In this document: positions 39,416 through 51,942 of the stretch, in pieces | Position numbering within the stretch: position 1 is the stretch's first letter | How the letters are laid out: each line of letters begins with the position of its first letter | NCBI GenBank assembly: GCA_947179485.1 | Contig: OX359248.1 | Span: 54,322,386-54,386,385, forward strand | DNA: 64,000 nt | DNA from: Allacma fusca | Taxonomy: Eukaryota > Arthropoda > Collembola > Symphypleona > Sminthuridae | Direction: 5' to 3' | Program-made: the position numbers and the translations under genes | The notes under the pieces: generated by a model | What the model was told of the DNA's origin: nothing | Seen by the model: the letters and a program-made list of their open reading frames with translations, nothing else | The model's database searches: none

Positions 39416-42400
39416 CAAACTGTTCTCCATTGATTAACATTGTTCATTTCCACCTCTCTTGCTCATGATTTATTATTTGTCAGCCCATGCTGTAGTAAGT
39501 ACTTTACCCCTACGGTCCAAAATGCGCGGACCATCACCTTCACTTCCTCTCTGGCTCTGGCTGTTATGTAATGAAACGTGCTTATTATTATCAGTGGTGT
39601 AACTTGTAATGTTGCAGCAGCTATGAATGTAGGCATTAATGTTATTTAGTGAGACTCTCCGTATGAACCATTCCCAAAATAATTATAATTATTGTGCCTG
39701 CTTATTAATAATTACTCGCTGAGCCAAACTCACTGTTGCCTTCACATTCGCATTAAGAGGGATTCAGGGCCATTCGGCTCCAACATTGTTTACTTGATTG
39801 AGCAATGGAGGAAAAGGTTTTTACGCATATCATGTATGTATTTAAGTATACATGTAATTACACCCATATGTGCATATAAGGCAACTCTACAGATATCCAT
39901 CATCACATTGTGATTACACTTTAATCCTTATTTATTATTGCAAGGAGCATTATAGGACGGTGGTAGTGTGAGGAGAATACCTGAGCGTGTGATCTTGAGC
40001 TTGTATGCACGCAACTTTATTACACTTTTAATCAAGGTGAGAGTCTACAGAAAGGTTACCCAGGTCTGGGTCAAGTTACTTTTTCTTCTTTGTACTCCAC
40101 TCACTCTCTTTTGCATTTTTTCAATTACCCAACATTGATACATCATTAAAAAGGAACATAATATGCGGAATCGCTTCCGCATTTCCGCTTCTGGTTCCAA
40201 TTTTTTTACCTACTAACCTTCCGTTTATATACATTATATAATTACTTGGGCTATTGCAACAATCATACTTCTCTTGTCACTCATTCTAAGGTCATTCCCT
40301 TAGAAACCTTTTTTGCCGTCTCATCCATAAATTAATATATACGCTCACTTATAATTGTTAATGCATGTCTGTATTTCCGACACAATATCTTCTCAAGCTC
40401 CAGCCACTTGTTCACATGGCTTTGCCAAACTCACTTTATTTTGGTTGCAATTCCGTTCTCAATGGGTTACTACATATACGCACGGATTACTTTTGGCATG
40501 CCAAAATCTGAATACATAATAATTGCAGACACATCACTGAATTTATTACCTAATGCTTTCAAATGTACAGATAACCCAGGCTAAGAAGCATATTGAAACA
40601 TCTGCTACGCTGTTTAATGGCAAAAGTAAATATCTGGAAAACTGATAAGCTAAACATTTTCCGTAGTAACTTTTCATGTCCTCTTGCTGTAGAGAACTAT
40701 TTTTAAAAATATTATTTTCCTCTACAAGGTCAAGAATATCGGATCCGAAGTCTTTCCCGTTCACCTCAATGTTCATAATGATTCTTATCTTTGCTTACAT
40801 CTGACAACATCATTGAATTATCAATTTTGCTGTTTTTAGGGGTGTCATTGAAAAGATGCATAGTTCATTGGTAAAGAAGATATATACTCTGGATTTGCAG
40901 AACCCTCGCAAATGTTCCTATTTGCTTCTTAGCCCCCGATATTCCCTTTTCCATGAAATTTTGTTTACATTATCAGAGATCCATTGATATAACGATGGAG
41001 GATTTTCTGCACAGATAAATGAGTGGATGGAAACGTGACAAGCGAGCAAGGTCCCTGTTACCCAAGCACAGATGAAATAGTGCTTAAAAAGCATACTCCA
41101 TGATAGGTTACTGTTACTGGTGATGTAACAAGTCATGCGTAAAAATATTACGATTAAAGTCTAAAGTCAATATGGCCTCAAAGTGGGTCCAGGATTACAG
41201 AATAATAATGTCTATGTTATAGGAAAAGTTCATTCATATTTTTGCTGAAATTATTGTTGACTCATCGGATGCATGCACTTGAGCTTTATCACGCTCTCGA
41301 TATTTTGTTTATTGCACTTTAACACTACCAACAATCATTTCTTTTCAATAGTAACGATGAGCGTCAATGTGGAATATCAGACGCTTGTTCGAGCCCTCGA
41401 AATACTCATTAATTGTTTTCTTCTCAGAAATATAAACACAAATGCTGAAGCTGATGTGTACAATCAAAATTCATTGCGTCAAAGTACTAAGTACAATGTA
41501 GGAGTCAGCAGTTTCAAATAAATTGAGGAGTTAAATGAGAGGCTAAACTCTCGCTGTAATGACTCATATCGAGGGTGTGACATTGTCCTACACTTTTGCT
41601 CATGACTGCAATACAAACTAACTCACAACAACATTTTCGGCCTGGCTCATTAAATACCTAACTCGACGTAACTTTATTTCTCCTAATGCATTATGTGCTA
41701 CTGCTACTGCAAACATGTAATTACTATATATGGTATTAGTATGGACAGGGCCTGTCATTTCTACGTAAATTGTATGAACTCATGCACTGGTTAGGTCTAT
41801 TATACAATGGTAAATAAATGGGAATTTAATCGTTGTAAATGTATGCACTTGCAAAAATAATATCACATTATTCGCAGGACATCTGCAATGTCGAGGGATG
41901 CAGAAACTATAAACATTAAAATGCACAGGGTGTGTATGCAACACATCTAAAAAGCTTCAGTGGTTAAATTGTAATTCCAGCCACGTGTGCATGGCAAGTT
42001 TCACGACAGAGGTTCCCAAAACCCAGGATGATGAAATCCCAGAACATGTTGCTGTTTACATTTTTTTGCATAGATTAAGTTCCAGTGTCTTCCCGATCAG
42101 AGGGAAGGGATAGTAGTAAACAACTGGAATTCCAATGGGATGTGATTGAACTGTTGAGGGAAAAAAAATGAGGCAGGAACTTGTAAGCTGGGAGTGTGTA
42201 TTGTAATCCTCTGTGTAGACTGTAGACAGTTTAGCAGTTAGTTTCAACTCTTACCATCCTTAAAGATAAGTTAGGTGTAGGGATATTATGTATATAATCC
42301 TTGTATTTTGCAACAACTATTTTTTTTTGTCCGAAGCAGGTTTCCCGTTCAATGTATTTGACGACTTACGACGTGCATGCTTTCAGTCACAGTTTAGCGA

Positions 42401-43780
42401 ACGAGACCTAAATACCAAAACCACATTCCGATCTTACTCCTGTGCAGTAACTATAAACTGCGTGTTGGGAATTTTTCAAAATAACTATATGCGACTGTAT
42501 GTACATATGTGTATTCAACCCGTTTATTTTTTCCATTGGTTTTTCCTCTTACTGTAAACTATTTAACTTTATTGTTATTTCATTTTATTTCTGTATAAAT
42601 ACTAGTATATAAATTGTCTGTATTTATTTGATGTCATGTTTTTTAAGCATAGCTTGATATTGTCTCACAAGGCCCCATTTATCACAATTACTTGTTAATC
42701 ATTCTGTTGTGTAGGTCGCCTGCTAGACAATGTACAAGCAAAACAAAATACAGTTCGACATGACTTTGACAATGAGGAGAGAGTCGGATCATCATTAAGG
42801 TATAAAAGGGTGGAATATACGAAGGAAGCCAAAAAACCGCCTTTTGGATATAATGAGCCGGGTCTGCAGTGACGTGTGTCACGGTCCCGGTACTGTTTTG
42901 TACTCAAAATCCCAAGCCATACTAGAAATAAAAATATTCGAGTAAGTTATTTCCAACGATGTAATAATAAGATTAGCTTGCTCAAGTTCACATTTCAGTC
43001 ACCTACCTCCTCAAGTAGGACAGAATATTCTGGCAAAAAAGGAATATTATACTTATTTGTTAGTGAGATTGCTTACATGGAGTTCAATCTCAACTCAAGG
43101 TGCAAAATGATATTCAGGTTCTGCATTTTTCCACTGACTTCAGACCATGATTACTGACACTTGACAGGTTTTTTTTGCTCAGGAATATTAGTACCCCTTG
43201 TTAAGCAGTGTGCATTTTAATTTGACTACAGGTGAACATTGTATCACTGCGGAAGAAAAATCCTCAAGAGTACTTTGCAAACTTCTATATTAATAATAGT
43301 AGTGCTTGTTTAGTTTTTGCACCTCCTGCTTACAATCAGACCATCTATATTACTGCAAATACATACATACAAGTTCCCTGAATGAAGTATTTATTATCTC
43401 TACACAAGGTTTCCTTGACCGAGTCTTCCGGCTGCTCTCGTGGGTTTGGTTGCCCACAGGCAAAGAATACGCCGAGAAATTTATTTCTCGTGTGCAATAT
43501 CCCTCTATTTAAAAGCTATAGCGTCAATGAAGTGTGTTATTTAATGGTTGGTGTGGGTAGGTTTATTTTTTTTAGGCGCAGTTAGCTCTTCATAAAGATG
43601 ATAGATTCAAAGATGAGAATGTGGAGCATAGAGCACATTCAAACCACAGAGTGACCTATTCATTCAGATTCTCCGAGAGACATACGCAGTACGTGAGGGA
43701 ATGTATTATTGGAAACGGAAAAACCAAGCCTTAAACTTTAGGCCTTGTAATTATTCGCCCACAAACAAAACATTCTTCCA
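39416..43780. other. Gene-free stretch
   Basis: No exon, RNA gene or element supported. A lone TTTTTAGGGGTG word near 40,832 matches the degenerate repeats of 30-32 kb. Open frames are short and without motifs. Confidence 0.5.
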
Positions 43781-46700
43781 CTCGGATGGTGAGTGTATTG
43801 TAGTAAATGTACAGGATAGGAATTCCTCGTCAAATAATTACTGAGCAAGGATTGGTTGTACTGAATTGACTTTTCTAGAGAGAGCTTTTCTCTGACAAGG
43901 AAATTATCATAGTGTTATATGGGGCAGTACGAACCTTCCAACGTAATTATTGGCTGAATTATGTAAAGGAGAAAGCCAGAAAGCTGGACTTATTGTTAGG
44001 TGCGAGTTATAACATTGGAGCTTAGTGTGTAAAAATGGTCATTTTTGTGAGGCGGGCAGGAAACAATGCATAAGCTTTAACTAAACACACATGTACATAC
44101 ATAATGTAACATATTTACCGACATCACCTCACTCAGGGGCAATGGTCACGTAATAGAAATTCCTATTGTATAACATACATACATACCCACAGAAGTTAAG
44201 CTACTTACAACTTGGTGTAATTTCCTGTCCTGGGCATTTTTTTTACGTTTACTTAAGTACACGTTAAAGTCATTGCTGGCTCTGCTGATTGTGAGTTAGA
44301 GGCGACTATGTAATAGGGTCCTGTCATCTTCCATTGCTTAAGCAATTAGTTTATAATCCACAAAGTATACACAATGAGTGAGATTTCACTTCGACCGTAC
44401 AAGTACGAAAGATATTTACTGCGGGTATGTATATTACCTCCCTCGGTATACTTTTTTACTACTTGCTCATGTACTTACAGGTGAATTAAGTTCAAGTCAC
44501 TCATGCTTTAAATAGAATGCAGAATGTAAACCAGAACATGGACTGGGCTTTTTTTCAGCTTGTTTGTAAAGAAAGCTCTGGTCTCTAATTCGTGATAAAT
44601 GGATGGACACTTACAAAGTAAATAGTCATGAGTGAGGACTGTGTGTGTATATATAATTGTGTGTGAGTATTTGAAATACAGAAATGAGAAATCCGTTTGG
44701 GAATTACTCAATTATCGTCTGATGCTTTCACATGATATGCCAGAGCCATTTGACTGATATGAATTCCGCACGAAAGTTTCCATCCAATAGATAACTAAGG
44801 GATTTATTTAAACATCACGTAATGATGTGATGTGGAATAAAATTTGTAAAATTGTATTCTGCATCCGATCCGTACCTGGATATTGTGAAGGATTAGATTG
44901 TCAAGTGAAAATTGGGTTAATCATGACAAGACCATTGACTAAATGTAAACGGTTGAATCTAGGTGAGAAATGAATGAAAGGAAACATATTGTATGCATTT
45001 ATGCGGAATGAAAGAGCGGATGAGATGTTGTAGGTGTAGTATGAAATGGCTGGAGGTGAGTGAAACCAAAACTAAAGTTTGTGAACATCAAACTAGAAAA
45101 AATATTTATGGGAGGACGAAAAAACTTTATTCGAAGCGAGCACAAGTTGGCTGTTCTGTGTGAAAATGCATATGTTTGGATGTTCTAATAGCTTCTGTAA
45201 TGTAATTGTATATACTGTAGAAGCTAGACTTGAATTAAAAGCTAAGTGAGAGAGAAAGTGGGTTTCGCGATTTCGGGGTGAATTGGCAACGCAAAAGGAA
45301 CTGAAGCAGCTGCGGTTTTTTCTTCACAGTTTATTTGCATTGTCTTTGTATTTTGTATACAGGAAACTTTTGCTCTGGGCAATTCTCCTATGTCTCAAAA
45401 GTGAATGGAAGGGAAAAGTGCGAAATGGTTAAAACTGGGTTAGCCATAAATTCACTCCGTGCATTAAGTTTGTTTTTGTGCAAGTCTACTTTTTAGGTTT
45501 TTCGTATCAATACTGACGGGATTCGGATACAGAGAATGGCGGGTCACTTGGGGATAGGGAAAATAAAAATATAGAGAATGGATATGTATTTTAAGAGTAT
45601 GAGATGTAAATAGTGCTCCTGCAGTTTAAAAATTGTGTCGCCTATTTGATCCCAAAATATCGGTCACACTTCCTCCAAAGTATTTATAAGAAATATATTT
45701 TGCAATAACGAGAGTGCGTTTTTGCACGCGGTTGTGCAAAAAAGCTTGCAGATTTTTTTTCTTCGAAGGATCTAAATGCGTAATATAAAAGATTTATTTT
45801 AGAGGGATTTAAGATACAGGATCAACTATAAGTACATGAGGAGCGTGTGAGGCTGATATTTTCGTGTGGAGTGGCTTTGGAAATTTACCCGCCCAGACAC
45901 CACGATACATCTATATACATGGTGTCGGAGTGTGCCTTGTGATGTGACAAAGTTTTGGGATGCGTCCCATGGTCATTATTTTTAGAAGTCACAAGCCTTT
46001 CCTCAATGTGACGTTGGAGCTCTGCCTCCGTGATGCTTTGCCAGGCAATTGTTTTCCTCATGAGTTACACACACTAAACACGGCTCGGTCAATGATCTTC
46101 TTAAAACTTCGTGGCTTTTAATTCCTCCTAATAGTTCCTGGATCCAAGTCTTTTCGGCGTACATTTTATTGGCAGCTTGTACTCATAGTATTGCACGTAG
46201 AACTTCTCAAGTAACGTACTTTTTTATAATTCTGACGTAGGTCAAGGGTCTGCCAAGTGTCTCTTCCTCAAGCACATCACGTTGGAAACGCTTCCAAGAC
46301 ATTATGGTAGGATAGGAAAAAACAAGAAACCATCTGTGACTGTATATCAAGTGCCAGGACACACGTGTATGTACATATATAATTATTATTTCAGAGTAAA
46401 TTCTGCTTATGGTATGGTTAATACTAGAAGCTGTAATTACTTCTTTTCATGCATCATTGGATTAAAAATTTGGATTTTAAAACCATACGATGTCGCAAGT
46501 TCTGGGCTTCCCATATTATTTATTTATAATTCTGCATTAATTAAGACATCATGTTTTCCACAGCAACACACATTCGAAGGAAAAAGTGTTGAGAATTAAT
46601 AAGACAAATTTCTCGTCAAAAGTTAGCGTCTACATATTCCAGGCTTACGTGTTTAGATACGTATGTATGTAAGAAAGTACACATGTGAAGACCGTGAATT

Positions 46701-47948
46701 TTGCTGTTTACTAATTCCAATGAAGTACACTATTTTTCCTGGAAGTTAAAAGCCCACGAAATATGTCTGAAGGGTTGTGAGCTGTCCCGTGGGATGCATT
46801 TTATAATTAATTGAGAGGCTGGCTTGTCTGGACATGGACACACTTCATATGAATAAAAATTTAAAAACCAAAATAAACATATTTTCCACAGGTACAAGGT
46901 ACAATCGTTTCCAGAATGCATGGTTGACAGTACATAGGAATGCACAGTACGTACATATTGAAGTTTTCAGGACTCAAGTTTGATTTGTGCATTCGGATCG
47001 TGAGGCTGGATTTGTGACAATGTATGGAATAATTATGGAATAATTGTTGTTGTCCCACAGCTCTTTTATTGCTTTTTTATGTCCAAAATTAGCTGTTGTT
47101 GATACTACACCTCTGAAGTTAAGGGCAGATATGACTTCCTGTTTTTCAGTGTTGTTGTGCGTTTGTGCGATTGAACAGAGATAATAGTTTTGTTGTTGAT
47201 GTCATGCTGAGGGTGAGTAAGTAATCTACAGACAGCACTAACATCATAGCCCGAATGCCAGTTGACAATGCTTTTTCACGTTTAGTACCTGCCAAAAGTT
47301 CTACATGTTCTGATGACTGTTTTCAAAAAATTTACAAAGCAATTTCAAGGTCATTAATTAATCTCTGTTTTGAAAAATGAATGACGTAATCCGTTAGCAA
47401 AAATAAATAAAGCAGTAATCCTGGCCCAATTTCAGTGAAAAGTTTATGTTGTCTTATTTAATACGGCCTTCTCATGAATTGTTTGTTGTTATCTTGCTGC
47501 ATGAAATTGTCATCTTTATTGTGACTGTGGACTGCAATGCGCAAAAATAAGGTAGGGCATGGAGGACTCCTGTTTTAAAATTGCAGATAAATGTAATGAT
47601 GTATAACTTAATAGGTGCTGATTGCGTAAATTAAATAACTGTTAGACCTAAATATTTACATATGCATACACGTAAGTCAGTAGCATGAGTCGTGTATAAT
47701 TACTTTCAACCAGTATTTCGCCCACACAGTCTTCTACTTCAAATTCAACCCTTCCGTAATACTCAAATAGCCTCACGCTCTTACATAGAAGCTTCGAAAT
47801 ATCAACGGTGCTATAGATGCCATCCTGGAGTGGATTTCTTCAACAATCTAAGCAGTGAAGTAGTGCAAGAGTAATCCTTTAGAGAGAGGAGCGATGTAGA
47901 TGCAAGAATGTTTACCGCTTTTGGTCGGAGAATGATTTAATACAATCT
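43781..47948. other. Gene-free stretch, partly purine-rich
   Basis: The plus strand is purine-rich around 44.9-45.3 kb, with many GGTGAG-type words. A strong-looking donor context GGTGAGTAAG follows an ATG near 47,204-47,222, but no exon could be built from it. No protein family is recognised. Confidence 0.45.
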
Positions 47949-47956
47949 CTCCTTAT

Positions 47957-48934
47957 TAGGGGTCCTCACAACTCAAGTTATCACGTTATTTGAACTTGAA
48001 GTTGTACTTGAAATTGAATTTTCAACTCAATTTCGTCCTAATAGTTGTATTTGACCTATTGTAAATCAATTTTTTAATTGACAGTCAATTACTGGAAACC
48101 AACTTATAGCTTCAATATTTGAAGTTGACAATTACAAGTAGTAATTTTTGTACAAATTGAAGTTGACTTGAAATTGACTTGAATTTGATTTAAATTGAGT
48201 CGAACAATTTAACGTCCCATTAAATACTTCTACTTGATAACAAAATAAAAAATATAATGGTTTATAACATGCTAATTTATTTCTTTTAGCACGTAAAATT
48301 ACAAGAAGCTAGACTTAATACCTTTAAACTAAAACTATATTTACCCGGGGAGCTTTTTAGAAACAGCACTTGATTTTTTATTCAAAAATTCCATATGGTT
48401 TTCAAATTTCAGACAACAATAAGCTCCGTCGGTGAATACATAATGATTGTTTATGACAAGGAATTTCGTTTTCGTTTTTATTCAAAAGCTGGAACCAACT
48501 TCGAAGTCTCCCTTAACAGCTAAATCAACGATTTCAACGATCGAAGTAATTATAGATTGTGTATGAACGAGATTTCTGGAGCTTTGCGTTGCCAACAGCG
48601 CGACGTAGTTTTGTTCGTTAAAGATACCGGTGGATTCCCGGAATTGACTTTTAGAACGGGTTTATTTAATTCGTTCAGAAATTGTCAATTGATCAACCTC
48701 AACTGTCAATTATTTGTGCTTCAGCAACTTGAAGTTGAATTGACTATGATTCTCAAATGAAATGCTTTATTTGGTAGTTGAATTGAAGTCGAAATTGAAT
48801 GTCCAACTAATATTTTGTTTCAAATTGAAGTTGACTTCAATTTACAATTTAATATTTTTAATAAATTGAAGTTGACTTGAAGTTGTAATTGAAATTGAAG
48901 TTGCAACTACTACTTGAAGTTGTGAGGAGCCCTA
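47957..48934. mobile_element. Non-autonomous hAT-type element, 978 bp
   Basis: The ends are TAGGGGTCCTCACAACT and the near-perfect inverse AGTTGTGAGGAGCCCTA. A perfect 8-bp duplication CTCCTTAT flanks it (47,949-47,956 and 48,935-48,942). Both subterminal regions are packed with degenerate TTGAAGTTGAATTGA-like units, more than a dozen near the right end. There is no transposase frame, so it is a trans-mobilised hAT derivative. The layout copies the 30,527-31,809 element, but the repeat sequence is unrelated. Confidence 0.9.
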
Positions 48935-48942
48935 CTCCTTAT

Positions 48943-49989
48943 ATGTAGCTCTCCTTATTACAGACCATATAGTACGACACCATATAGAACAGCCTAAATA
49001 TTGCCATTACATATTATGTATAAGTTCAGAGGAACAAACAAGCTTGTGTACGTAGATGTAGGCACACTTTGTTTTCCAAGTTAATAATTGTTGTAGTTTT
49101 AGTTTTGTATAATGTAACTTCCGAGGAGTAAAGTTATGTGTGCCACAACTTCTGTGCAAGCTGGCCAATTTCAGGGAAATTTGTGGCTTCAAATTTCCCC
49201 ACCCGTGGAATCTGACAAAAATATGTTTCCAGGGAGGTATATGTATGTACTATAGTCGAGCCTAGGTGAAAATAGGGATGAAATCAAAATACTGTGTTGG
49301 TTTGTTTTGAAAAACATTGACCAGCTCCTTTCTACGACCATACATACAGGGTTATGGGCAATTACTTTCTCTGACCCTTCTCTCTCTCACAATCAGCAGG
49401 AAAACTCTCATTGACGCATAAAACGGCAGACATGATGCGGGTGGATGTCACACGAAATCCCCTATATTTAAAATATTTGTAACACTTGGCACAAAAATGT
49501 ATGCCATTTAAAATTTTGTGTCTGACTGACATGAACCGTGGACCACCATGTCGTCCACAATTACCGTATGCAAAACCATTATGTACGTTTAAGTTTAACC
49601 TTTGTCTTCACTGTTTAACTATTTCGTGCTATAATTTAACAGATATGTTTCAAACGATTCAAATTTTGAATTTACGCGAAGCACCTGCAAAAATTCATAC
49701 TATCAAAACTCAGGTAGGTAACCTCGAATAAGTGTCATTAGGTCGGGACGATTCAACGATTGTTCCTTGAATTTATTTTAAGTTTAAAGTCCAAAACTGG
49801 TATGCTAGATGGGATAAATTTTCGGTAATCTCACCCTACCCGCTTTGTAGTTTATTGTTAGTTTTAGTCACCGATGATTTACTGTACCGGATTAACTTTA
49901 GCCAATAATAAATTATTAAATACAATATCATTTAACTAGTTAGACTAAATTATCATCAATAAACTTAAGCATTAGTATCCAAGGGAATA
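48943..49989. other. No supported gene; possibly decayed retroelement
   Basis: A minus-strand frame near 49,800-49,850 has a short KIYPI-stop-HTSFGL run faintly reminiscent of the end of Gypsy integrases, on the same strand as the reverse-transcriptase remnant at 50,182-50,450. This is too weak to call. The rest is unrecognised. Confidence 0.35.
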
Positions 49990-49997
49990 GTAACATC

Positions 49998-50173
49998 CAG
50001 GGGTGGATTAATAAAATAATTTTTACCCTGGCCCTAACCCCCAAAATACATTTGTGGGCCTTTGCATGTGCATGCATGTAATCTGAGGGCCTTAGTCAAT
50101 TTTTTTTTACCCTGGCCCTAATTTTTTTTACCCTGGCCGGGCCAGGGTGGGCCACCCCGTAAATCCACCCCTG
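49998..50173. mobile_element. hAT MITE, 176 bp, CAGGGGTGGATT ends
   Basis: It starts CAGGGGTGGATT and ends AATCCACCCCTG, exact inverted ends of 12 bp. An exact 8-bp duplication GTAACATC lies at 49,990-49,997 and 50,174-50,181. The interior repeats ACCCTGGCCCTAA-like units. It sits beside the Gypsy reverse-transcriptase remnant, apparently inserted into it. A relative in opposite orientation lies at 63,419-63,580. Confidence 0.92.
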
Positions 50174-50181
50174 GTAACATC

Positions 50182-50450
50182 AATATTTTTTATACTAACA
50201 TCCTTGATTTTCTTGGTCTTTGGAAATTCCGCAATCGATTTAATTTTCTCGGGATCTATCCTGCGTCCTTCCTTGCCAATAATATCTCCTAAGAATTTCA
50301 CCTCATTTTATGCGAATTTACATTTCTGGGTGTTGAATTTCAAATTATACAGGCGACATCTAATCATAGCAATCGAATGTCTACTGAAGTTCCTCGAATG
50401 TGTCGGCAAATGTTAAAAATCGTCGACGTAGGCTAACATAATTGAAAATG
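50182..50450 (-). pseudogene. Ty3/Gypsy reverse-transcriptase fragment, decayed
   Basis: Read on the minus strand from about 50,445 downwards, the frames give AYVDDF followed, after a frameshift, by LTFADTFEELQ, then RLYNLKFNTQKCKFA, a stop, NEVKFLGDIIGKEGRRIDP and EKIKSIAEFPKTKKIKDV. This order (YVDD catalytic box, KC.F, FLG..I...G...DP.K, EFP.P) is that of Ty3/Gypsy reverse transcriptases. At least two stops and one frameshift make it dead. The rest of the element is absent or unrecognisable, and the hAT MITE ends at its 3' side. Confidence 0.85.
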
Positions 50451-50518
50451 TTAAATTACTTATTGTTAGTATACAGCCTAGGCAGACGAGTATACTGGTA
50501 TGTACTTCGCTCCTGATT

Positions 50519-51021
50519 TAGGGGTGAGCAAAGCGAGACAACGAGACGAGATTCTCGTTTATCTCGTTCTTGATTCATCAACGAGAGAGGACGAGACATC
50601 TCGCTTTTCTAGCTTGTGTCTGTAAACACTGAAAAATCGGGTGTTTTGTCCTGCCATCGTGAGAATTAAGACAATTTTTCAACTCTTGGTCCTAATTTTT
50701 AAAATTAGAAGTGGTCATTTACATTTTTCGAGATCTTTATTTGCTTTCAAATTTATTGGTTTATATCCAAAAATGAACAATGGTTTTGTGATTGTTTCGA
50801 TTAGTAAAATTGAATAAACTTCCATGTTCTGTCGCCAGATTGTTTGGAAAATTACAATTAAGTATTATATGTAGATATAGCTAAATAAAAACCATGTTTT
50901 TGGTCTGTCTCGTTTGCCTCGTTATTTTTTACTCTCGCTACTCTCGTTATCAGAATATCTCGTTCTCGTATTTTTTCCAAAAACGAGAACGAGACAAACG
51001 AGAATTTTAAAACCCACGAGA
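50519..51021. mobile_element. CGAGA-rich hAT-like MITE, right end lost or unclear
   Basis: It begins TAGGGGTGAGCAAAGCGAG. Both halves are filled with ACGAGA/TCTCGT units, and the two sides share inverted segments reading ATTCTCGTTTRTCTCGTTC (near 50,550-50,570 and inverted near 50,980-51,008). This is the same subterminal-repeat design as the two hAT-type elements above. The right terminus is not a clean inverse of the left and abuts the 197-bp repeat at 51,022; no target duplication was found. The superfamily assignment is tentative. Confidence 0.5.
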
Positions 51022-51218
51022 TACTGTCGAGTGCAGCTAAACTTTTCTGCAGCCGTCCTGCAGAGGTTCATTCAAATATTTTTTGCACATTCGCTTTGTA
51101 GTGTAGTGGTTAGTGCACTACACATTTCACAACATTTTCGGGTTCGAATCGGGATTGAGGCTGTCAATTTTTTTTTGTATTACGGTCAAACATTGCTGAA
51201 CTGATCAACAAATAACTC
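51022..51218 (+). repeat. 197-bp dispersed repeat with Pol III-like boxes, copy A
   Basis: Starts TACTGTCGAGTGCAGC and ends near AAATAACTC. An inverted copy occurs at 62,699-62,893 with high similarity. It contains TAGTGTAGTGG (51,099-51,109), a perfect tRNA A-box match, and GGTTCGAATCG (51,141-51,151), one base from the B-box consensus, 31 bases apart. These features suggest a tRNA-derived SINE. However, about 77 conserved bases precede the A box, more than a Pol III SINE should have, so a transposon terminal repeat is the alternative. It cannot fold as a functional tRNA. Confidence 0.8.
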
Positions 51219-51942
51219 AACTACGTTATTTAAAATATTTCTTTTTTATGCTGTGCATTTTCAGCAGCTCACTTTGCTTAGGAATCATATTTTTATAGTA
51301 TTAAAAATCTAGCTTATAATAAAATTTCGTTCATAATTCTACTGGTCAGATGAACTTCAATACATTTTTGCGGGCATACTTTAAATTTTAATGGTTAAAA
51401 TAATGGTTGTAGACACAGTCGCTCTCCTATTATACTTGGATAAAGTATGTTTATTTAAATAATCGAAATATTAAGCAAATTACACATGTAATACTTTTGT
51501 CACGGATATTATTCGTTTCTTTCTGCTATTATAATAACTTCACAGAATCTTGCATCTTAATGTATAGTCTAGTTGCATAGGTTATCATACATTCATTGAT
51601 TTTGTCATGCAAATAGATACTTTCAAGGTGAAATTGCTACAACGCAGTTACACAACCAAAGATTTCATTTACGTGGAATGAAGGGGACATGTGCTCACGA
51701 GAACTGCATATTTACTAATCTTTGAATTTCTTGAAGATGTAGTGTATGGTGGTACGTGTAGACGTTTACGTAATCCGTTTTACTTTTGTACTTTCCAAAT
51801 TGTTGAAGTGCCACAATACAGAATATATTCATATATATATTATATGTATAATAATAAAGTGGTTGATTTGAAACTCAACCTTATCACAAGTTATACAATT
51901 ATTAAAGTATCGGTTTTTACCCCAAAAAATCAACTTGTTGAA
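51219..51942. other. Upstream flank of the transposase gene
   Basis: AT-rich. The frame of the first transposase exon is open back to 51,682, but the encoded sequence before 51,943 has no clear motif. A non-coding 5' exon or an earlier start is possible. No TIR matching the region after 55,020 could be found. Confidence 0.4.

Noticed and set aside
47150-47222. First exon ending in a GGTGAGTAAG donor
   Set aside because: Only a few codons precede the donor and no downstream exon could be joined.
51091-51165. Functional tRNA gene
   Set aside because: A and B boxes are present, but flanking bases do not form an acceptor stem and the same sequence lies inside a larger repeat found again at 62.8 kb.
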